A stretch of 64,000 nucleotides of DNA from Tetraselmis striata (lineage: Eukaryota > Chlorophyta > Chlorodendrophyceae > Chlorodendrales > Chlorodendraceae), in assembly GCA_006384855.1 (NCBI GenBank), contig VCJN01001059.1, forward strand, positions 1 to 64,000, written 5' to 3'. Under the pieces are notes generated by a model that was given only the letters and a program-made list of their open reading frames with translations, was not told where the DNA came from and searched no databases. A program made the position numbers and the translations under genes. Positions 57,299 to 64,000 of the stretch are shown here, one piece after another. Each line of letters opens with the position of its first letter. The first letter of the stretch is position 1.

Positions 57299-60200
57299 AT
57301 GGCGCCCGGACGTCTCGTGTCCGCGGCCCTCGCGCTCGTGTTTGCGGCGTGCTGCTTGCCGCTCGGAGCGGCGACCGTGTCGCTGCCGCCAGAGCAGAGC
57401 CCGTCGGTAGAGCGCCTGTTTGGGCCATTGCCTCAAATAGGAAAGGTAAGTTGGCCCGACACTGAGGTTGACATCGCGACTGTGGGAGAGGTCAGCACCA
57501 GCAGCGTGCGCACCGCTTACGCGCTGGCCGGCTGAGGTGTTTCTCTTGCGGAACACGCCACAGGGGAGGTCGCTCCCAGGCGGCGGCGACACGAGCTACG
57601 ATGTCTGCAGCATTCCTGCCTTTAGCAACGTGCTTCTGCAGGGACTGGTGAACGCCACAGTGTATCTCGGCGTCGGGTCCTTCAGCGGATCCCAGGCCTG
57701 CGGCATGTGTGTGGCATACAGGTACAGCCGGGCAAGCCTGCCCACACATTCACTCAGGCTGTAATGGGTTTTTCTGGGCAGGATGTGCATTGCAGCTTAG
57801 CCTGGACGGAGCTGGTCTGACAGCCGTGCGGTGCCCTGGCTGGCAGGGCGCCTGGGGATGCTGAAGTCAAGTATGGCGTGGTCGGGGGCTGGTGCCCGAC
57901 GTGCCGTGACACGGACATCGGGTTTCGATCCGATGATGGCCAGTTCAGCATTCAGGGGGATGCAGTCTGGACACCTGTTCAGTGCGACACTGGCTGCGGC
58001 GGGCTGATTTATGAGATAATGGACTCGCAGGATGACCGCACCGTTGCGATCAAAATTCTGCAGTCCAGGTGAGCTGCCCCACTCACGCGCGGGCTGCTCT
58101 CTACCCATGGGCTACTGTACTGTTGCGCTGCTGCTGAAGTGGGACGCCATCCAACCTCGCCAGCGGCCAGACATGGCGCTCTGCCCAGCATAACCTCCTC
58201 ACCCTATCGATCTTGCCGCCTCCTTTGTCTCGGATGCAGGGTTCCCATGGAGAGCGTGGCCATCCTGCAGGGCACAACCTACGTGCCTCTCGCCCTGGAC
58301 CGCTATGGCTACTTCACCGGCGAGCTGGATGCCTTCTCGCCGATGTGGCAGCTGCAGCTGGAAAGCGCGCTGGGTGACCGACTGGCGGACATCGTGACCG
58401 TCCTGGACGGCGACACCTTTCGTGGGAAGCGCTACTTCTACCGCCCGCAGCTGCAGCTGCCCATCAACCCGGAGTTTGCGACGATGGTGGACCAGGTGCC
58501 GGACACCTGCACCATCGTGACACCGGCGCCTACCACCACGCCCGCCCCGATGACCTCCACTCCGGGGCCGACCACACCGCCGTCGGTGACAGAGACGCCA
58601 CCCCCCAGCCCCAGCCCCAGCCCCACCCCGCCAGCAACTACGCCTGAGCCCACGCCCGCCGCGCCCTTCGACGTCACGGATCTCGGCCCCGAGTATATCC
58701 CCGGATTCTTCGGGCCCAACCCCGACCCGCCGACATTTACGACGCCGCCAGCCGGTGGCAGCTGTGGGCTGTGCGTCGGGGAGGAGGTCGTGCCTGTGTG
58801 CGGCACGTTCGGAATCCCTGTGTACGCCAGCCTCTGCTTCGCCGTCAACTGCGCTGACGTGGACGCCGACAGTGTCAGCGAGGAGAATTGCGTGGAGATG
58901 GTTCCGGGCCCCGGCGCACCGCCGTCCGCCTTCGACTGCAGCTCTTGCCTGCAGTTCGGCCTATCAAACCCCCTCTGCCCGCCCTCCGGCGCGCCGGTGT
59001 ACGGCAACGCCTGCCTGGCGGCATGCCAGGGCGCAGACTTGGACACCCTGCAGCCCGAGTTCTGCCCCGCACCGACAACCACCCCCCCGCCAACCACGAC
59101 AGCGCCAGCCCCCACGACGACCGTGGCGCCTCCTGCGGTCACAACTCCGGCCGGGCCCTGCTCCGTCTGCGACGCTTTTGCTTACGACCCCACCTGCCCC
59201 CCGTCCGGCGCGCCAGTTTACGCCAACGCCTGCGTCGGGGCGTGCAGCGGCGCAGACCTCTCGGTCCTGAGCCCCGCCAACTGCCCCTTTGTCAGCTGCA
59301 GCGACCGCTGTAGCGACTTTGGCTTCAGTCCGGTCTGTCCCGCTGCCGGCAACCCCATCTACGGCAACCTCTGCCTGGCGGAGTGCGAGGGCGCGGACAT
59401 CGCCGAGTTGCGCCCGGAGTTCTGCCCCGGCGGCGCGCCTGCGCCCCCGGGGCCGCCCACCGACCCGCCGGGCGTGGACTGCTCCGCCTGTGCCGACCTG
59501 GGCTACGCCCCCGTCTGCCCCCCGGGCGGGGGCGTGCTTTATGGCAACCAGTGCCTCGCGGCCTGCGCCGGCGCCGACGTGAGCAGCCTGAGCCCCGAGA
59601 ATTGCCCCGGCGCCGGGCCCCGGCCCACACCGCCGGCGCCGCAGGTGACCACGGAGGCGCCCGAGCTAGACTGCGCAACCTGCGCGGAGCAGGGCTTCGC
59701 CCCGCTGTGCCCACCCTCGGGGTCGCCCCTGTACGGCAACCCCTGCATCGCGGCCTGCGCGGGCGTCGACCTCGCCACGCTTGACCCGGCCAACTGCCCG
59801 CCCGGCTCTGTCCCCGGGCCTGCCATAACCAGCGCGCCTACTCCGCAGACGACCGCTGCCCCAACGACGACCTCGGCCCCAGAGACAACCGCTGGCCCAA
59901 CGACGACCTCTGCCCCAGAGACAACCGCTGGCCCAACGACGACCCCTGCCCCCGAGACGACCACTGCTCCGGGGCCTGTCGTAACCACCGCTGTGCCCGA
60001 GACAACCGCTGCTCCATTGACGACCCCTGCCCCCGAGACAACCGCTGCCCCAATGACGACTTCTGCCCCCGAGACGACCTCTGCCCCGGGGCCTGTCATC
60101 ACCACCGCTGTTCCCGAGACAACCGCTGCCCCAACGACCACTTTTCCCCCCGAGACGACCTCTGCCCCGGGGCCTGTCATCACCACCTCTGTTCCCGAGA

Positions 60201-60460
60201 CAACCGCTGCCCCAATGACGACTTCTGCCCCCGAGACGACCTCTGCCCCGGGGCCTGTCATCACCACGGCGGCCCCCGCGACCACTCCTTCCCCGACCCC
60301 GCCCGCCACCACTGGCGAAACCTGCGAGACCTTGTGCGCCGACGGTGAGTTCGAGCCGGTGTGCCCCGCGGCGGGCATGCCGATATTCGGCAACCTGTGC
60401 CTGGCGACGTGCAGCGGGCTCAACGCCGACGAGGTCAGTCGGGAAAACTGCCCGTTTTGA
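57299..60460 (+). CDS. Secreted expansin-like protein with seven Kazal-like repeats and mucin-like linkers
   Basis: Exons 57299-57445, 57564-57721, 57847-58068 and 58240-60460 (TGA) join in phase, about 915 residues. Signal peptide: MAPGRLVSAALALVFAACC. Residues about 50-270 are expansin-like, a fold that loosens wall polysaccharide without hydrolysis: SYDVCSIPAF, SGSQACGMCVAY, GVVGGWCPTC, DAVWTPVQCDTGCGG and a C-terminal part with FRGKRYFYRP. A Pro/Thr linker follows. Six cysteine repeats of about 45-60 residues come next (about 350-720), pattern C-x2/3-C-x7-C-x7-Y-x-N-x-C-x3-C-...-C, for example VCPAAGNPIYGNLCLAEC; this resembles Kazal spacing. Then come about 145 residues of PETTAAP-type Thr/Pro repeats (likely O-glycosylated), and a seventh cysteine repeat ends the protein. 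No membrane anchor is seen. The expansin label is by motif pattern only; catalytic-Asp conservation cannot be judged. Adhesive or wall-modifying roles are inferred. Confidence 0.72.
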
Positions 60461-61081
60461 GCGCATTGCGGCCGAGCTCTGTACATATAGCGCTATATTC
60501 ACTATTCGTCTTGTAAAAGGCACAAGGCACCGCTCAGCTGTTTTCCCCTGGCCATGGCACACCGGCCCGCAGTCCTGCGGGTGCACGCCTATAAGGACCC
60601 GTGGAACAAGGCCTAAAAGCCGCTTGCATTAAACCCACACAAACATTCGCTTGTAGTGTGTATGGCCTGCATCCAACCCCTGGCAGGCAAGGCGGCTCTT
60701 ATTCACAGTGTTCTCATTACCCGCACGACTTGCATGGCACCCCTACACCACCTCCTGCATTCCTTTTTTAGCCTGCCTACATGTGCTGCCCCCTCATGAA
60801 TGGCCGCACATGATCAGCCGCCGATAGTCATGACACACACGTGCACAAGACGCGCAGAGAGTGACAGAGGCGAGGGGGTGTGACTGATAGGCGCTGAACT
60901 CGGATTACAAAAAGATGTCACAGACAGGCAGCCGCAAGAAGAGTTGCGGCGCAGATTGCCAAGCCAGGCTGCGGCGAACCAAGTTGCAAAACGGGGGGGG
61001 GGGGGAGGGGGGGGAAGGGGGGGGGGGGGGGGGGGGGGGGCTGCGCGAGGCAGCAGGCTCGGCATGCGGGGGGTGCGGCGC
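60461..61081. other. Convergent 3' flanks with repeats
   Basis: Between two convergent genes. Holds a reverse copy of the short dispersed repeat (60625-60760) and long G-runs at about 60996-61040, which are C-runs in the 3' region of the AKR2 gene. No gene. Confidence 0.55.
60625..60760 (-). repeat. Short dispersed repeat family, copy 6
   Basis: Reverse copy, with CCCTGGCAGGCAAGGCGGCT and ACATTCGCTTGTAGTGTGTA on the plus strand. Confidence 0.6.
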
Positions 61082-64000
61082 TCAGGTGAACACCGACTCC
61101 TCCAACAGCGCGACCACCTTGTCCTGCTGGTTGAGCTTGGCCACCTCGAGGGGCGTCTTGCCGTCCAAGTTCTTGGCGGTGACGGAGGCGCCGCTGCGCA
61201 TCACCACAGGCACATATTTAGCCGAGTGCTGCTTGCATGCCAGCCACCTACAAGAACATTTGCTATGGTTGCCCTTTAGTCAGTCTGGTGTACATTTGAC
61301 CTCGGGCAGGCAGGGCAGGGCCATATGCACAGTGACATCAGCACCCGCATAGGAACAGTCCCCATTTATACCTGATCTAAAAGGAAGGGCGGGTTCTTAC
61401 TTGTGGCTCAATGAACTTCTAGGGGACTCCGTACACTAACTACAAACTGTGGTTTTGGGGCGTTTTGAGCTACTACTTACTCCAACTATAGTTGGGGTTT
61501 GTGGCCCAAGTTGCCACATTTTGGGCAATTTGGGGGGGGTGATTATCAACCGGTTGATGAACCCACAACTTACCAAATAGGCTACTCCCGGAAATGAACC
61601 GTTCGCAGGTAGAACGGCCCCTTGAAAAAGACAGCCAACACCACGACATCTATTCCACAGACATGGCCGCTAGTAATATCGCCAAGCACAGTAGCCCAGT
61701 AGTCACGACACGGGGCCCACTCCTGTACGCACCGGCAATAGCCAACACCGGCCCTCCGATACCTGTGCTACGAATCATGACTAGTCGCATGAAAACGGCT
61801 AGCAGTGTCCCTGTGTTGGGATGAATACTGAAAGTGTGTCCACTGCCGGACTATATACGGTTGGCCGTGATTAATTACTGACTGTCATTATTTAACTGTC
61901 ATCATCCCCCCCCCTCCACACCCCCAGCCCATTCAAAGTCGTCGACACCAAATGCAGACTCGCAGTCCAAGGTATGCATGGGGGCAGTTGAACTCGGACG
62001 GGCACCACATCCTGGTGGTCGCGCGTGCCCCGGGGGGCAACGAGTGGCAACCCGGGGGGGGGGGGGGGGGGGGGGGGGGCATGTCGCCGGCGTCATCCTC
62101 ACCTCTTGACCAGCAGGTCGCAGCACTCCGCCTGGCCGTAGCCGGCCGCGTAGTGCAGCGCCGTGTTGTTGTTCTTGTCGATGGTGTCCACGCTGGCGCC
62201 GCGCTTCAGCAGCAGCTCCGCGCACTTGAGCTCGCCGTAGCCGCAGGCAAAGTGCAGCGCGGTGCGCCCCTCCTCGTCCTTCTCGTCCTTGTCCGCGCCC
62301 GCGTCCAGCAGGGCCTCCATGCCTTGGGCATCACCTGCAGTGATAAGTAACACAGCGCGCGCGCTGCTCAGCTGCTGACTGGCTCCGTCACTCAAGGAGT
62401 TTTTTGGGAGGAGGGGGGGGGGGGGGGGGGGGGGCGGGGGAAGGCTACAGCTGCATCATGATCACTCTTACTCGTGAATGATGCCCCCCCCCCCCCCCCC
62501 CCCCCGCCCGGGGACCCACCACGTAATGGACACTTTCACATTTGCTACAGAGCCTGAAGCTTGGTAAGCAGCAACTCCAAGGCGCTAGCAAACAATGCGG
62601 GGTACAGTGACCGCGCCGGTGCCAATGCCGCACTTACGTTCGGATATAAGCCTCATTAAACTGGGGCCGAATGTGACCAATGGGGTCACTCACTACATAG
62701 CCGTCGGCATTCCATCCTAATTCCGTCCGCAGTCAAGTCCCTGGCAGGCAGGGCAGGTTCTCATTTCACAGTTTTTGCATCACAGCGTCGTCGGCACCGA
62801 CAGATGTGGTGGTGGTGCGGATTAAGCTTGCAAGGCAGCAGCCCCCGAGCCTCCCGGTCCGATTAGCAGCCAATGACTGGTACTAAAAAACACAATAAAT
62901 ATGCTATAAGGAATGGTACGGGCAGACTGGTCGGATGATGCCTAAATGTTTCACGCCCGGGTGTACAGCTAGCAAACTGTGATTATCATACTCTACTCCC
63001 TCTCAAATAACAACCGGGAAGAATGGTCCTAAAACAATCACACGTGTATCTAATCCTAGGAAAACACGGGAATGCCAAACGGATGAACAGAGGAGGTACC
63101 AACGCTGCAACGCAGAATAAATATCAAGTTTGCGTGAGCCCGCAAAGGCATGTCAATGGCACTGTAAGCTGTAGCAGTGCCTTGTTGCATACGCCCAGCA
63201 CCACTTGCGCTAGTGATACCTGTTACAGGCCTGTTCAGCCTGCTACATGGCCCAGGATGCGTTTTATGCTCTCCCTCTGTGTCTCTGCTCTCTTTCCTCT
63301 TTCTCTCTCTCTGTCCATGTGCCTCTGTGCACAGCATCCCACTGCTGCTTGCGCCTCAGTATGTGCGCTATGCCTGCATGGCCAGGTGCGCCGCGAGTGC
63401 GCAGGTCTGGAGGAGCTGGAGAGATGCATGGAGGAGGGGGGGGGGGGGGGGGGTGGAGGGCGACCTGTGCTTGCGGTGGAGTGCACCGTAAGCTCCTCCT
63501 CCTCGTACTCCTCCTCGCCCTCTTCCTCGCCAGGTGCGGCTGCCTCGCCCTCCTCTGTAAGGGCAGGCCATTGGGTGGTGGTGGGGGCTCATGATGACTG
63601 CACTGGACTCTGCTTAGAGCGATGAGGGAAGAAGGGAGGATGGAAATCAGGGGGAGTTGAGGGTGGAGCGGGCGGGCGGGCGGGCGGGCGGGGGGGGGGG
63701 GGGGGCACCTCCCGCAGGGGCACCGCCCTCAAATGCGCTGCCCATGGCCTTTCCAAGCTTGCTGAGCACGTTGGGATCGTTCCAGTATCTGAAGCGAAAT
63801 AGGGGTGTCAGCGGCAGTTGTACTTAACCAGCACAGAAAGAGGGGAGGAAGACCCGCGGGGGGCGACCGACAGCCAGGGGAGGGGGAGAAACATCGCGTG
63901 GTAACATGCGGGCAGGAAAGGGGGGAGGGTAGGCGTGACTCACTTCATCATGGCGGTCGGACCGTCCTTCTCCAGCTCCTCCAGGATGGGCGCCAGCTCC
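61082..64000 (-). CDS. AKR2: AKR2-type ankyrin protein, chloroplast outer-membrane targeting factor, 5' end outside
   Basis: AKR2 binds chloroplast outer-envelope proteins in the cytosol and delivers them to the plastid. Exons from the right edge: 64000-63944, 63788-63709, 63554-63465, 62334-62103, 61193-61082 (stop). All joins agree in phase. The first part reads [20 protein letters not shown] and continues [17 protein letters not shown], the conserved pre-ankyrin block of plant AKR2. An acidic linker follows ([20 protein letters not shown]). Then come about three ankyrin repeats: [60 protein letters not shown], and a final [20 protein letters not shown], ending EESVFT. The order and the CGYGE/AAGYG words match plant AKR2 closely. 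The N-terminal third lies beyond the window. Introns carry G/C homopolymers and two copies of the short dispersed repeat. Confidence 0.9.
61245..61340 (-). repeat. Short dispersed repeat family, copy 7
   Basis: Reverse, partial copy in the last AKR2 intron: CAAGAACATTTGCTATGGTT and CTCGGGCAGGCAGGGCAGGG on the plus strand. Confidence 0.6.
62690..62800 (-). repeat. Short dispersed repeat family, copy 8
   Basis: Reverse, diverged copy in an AKR2 intron: CCCTGGCAGGCAGGGCAGGT, then TCTCATTTCACAGTTTTTGC on the plus strand. Confidence 0.5.

Noticed and set aside
58438..60586. Long Gly/Val/Arg-rich minus-strand frames opposite the expansin-like gene
   Set aside because: They mirror the Thr/Pro codon repeats of the plus-strand gene (PETTAAP gives VVSGAAVV and similar), so they are antisense artefacts.

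Overview
The window is nuclear DNA of a eukaryote, most likely a green alga of the Chlorophyta. Genes are split by GT-AG introns, exons are GC-rich, and spacers are AT-richer and full of retrotransposon debris. The right edge carries a clear AKR2-type ankyrin gene, a Viridiplantae protein that delivers chloroplast outer-membrane proteins. Expansin-like and Notum/pectin-acetylesterase-like genes and a DIRS-like retroelement agree with this. I cannot name the species. Homopolymer G or C runs of 15-30 bases are very common and often sit in introns close to splice sites.

Layout, left to right. 1.7-4.0 kb: a plus-strand helical protein gene of unknown function. 5.0-6.0 kb (minus): a family-16 (METTL21-like) lysine methyltransferase. 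6.4-7.0 kb (minus): one unrecognised coding exon. 8.1-12.3 kb (plus): a C2HC zinc-finger gene built from four tandem copies of a two-finger unit. 15.6-16.8 kb (minus): an F-box/LRR protein. 17-21.9 kb: repeats. 22.0-32.1 kb (minus): a gene of at least 14 exons for a WD40 protein resembling the TFIIIC subunit GTF3C2, with its N-terminus unresolved. 32.6-34.7 kb (minus): a decayed LINE. 37.2-38.2 kb (minus): a multi-pass membrane protein. 38.8-41.0 kb (plus): a disordered Ser/Pro-rich protein. 41.4-43.4 kb (minus): a five-exon Notum/PAE-like carboxylesterase. 44.75-46.0 kb (plus): a six-exon small Lys-rich protein. 47-48.2 kb: a LINE fragment nested in an older repeat. 48.5-53 kb: repeats and LINE remnants. 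53.3-56.3 kb (plus): a decayed DIRS-like element. 57.3-60.5 kb (plus): a secreted expansin-like protein with seven Kazal-like repeats and mucin-like linkers. 61.1 kb to the edge (minus): AKR2, missing its 5' part.

The genes are unrelated in function, as expected of a nuclear chromosome, with no operon-like logic. The secreted proteins (Notum-like esterase, expansin-like protein) could both act on the cell wall or extracellular matrix. For the AKR2, TFIIIC-like, esterase, zinc-finger, expansin-like and small Lys-rich genes I chained exons by checking that intron phases agree across the joins listed. All products and exon limits are read from sequence alone and have not been tested against transcripts or databases.
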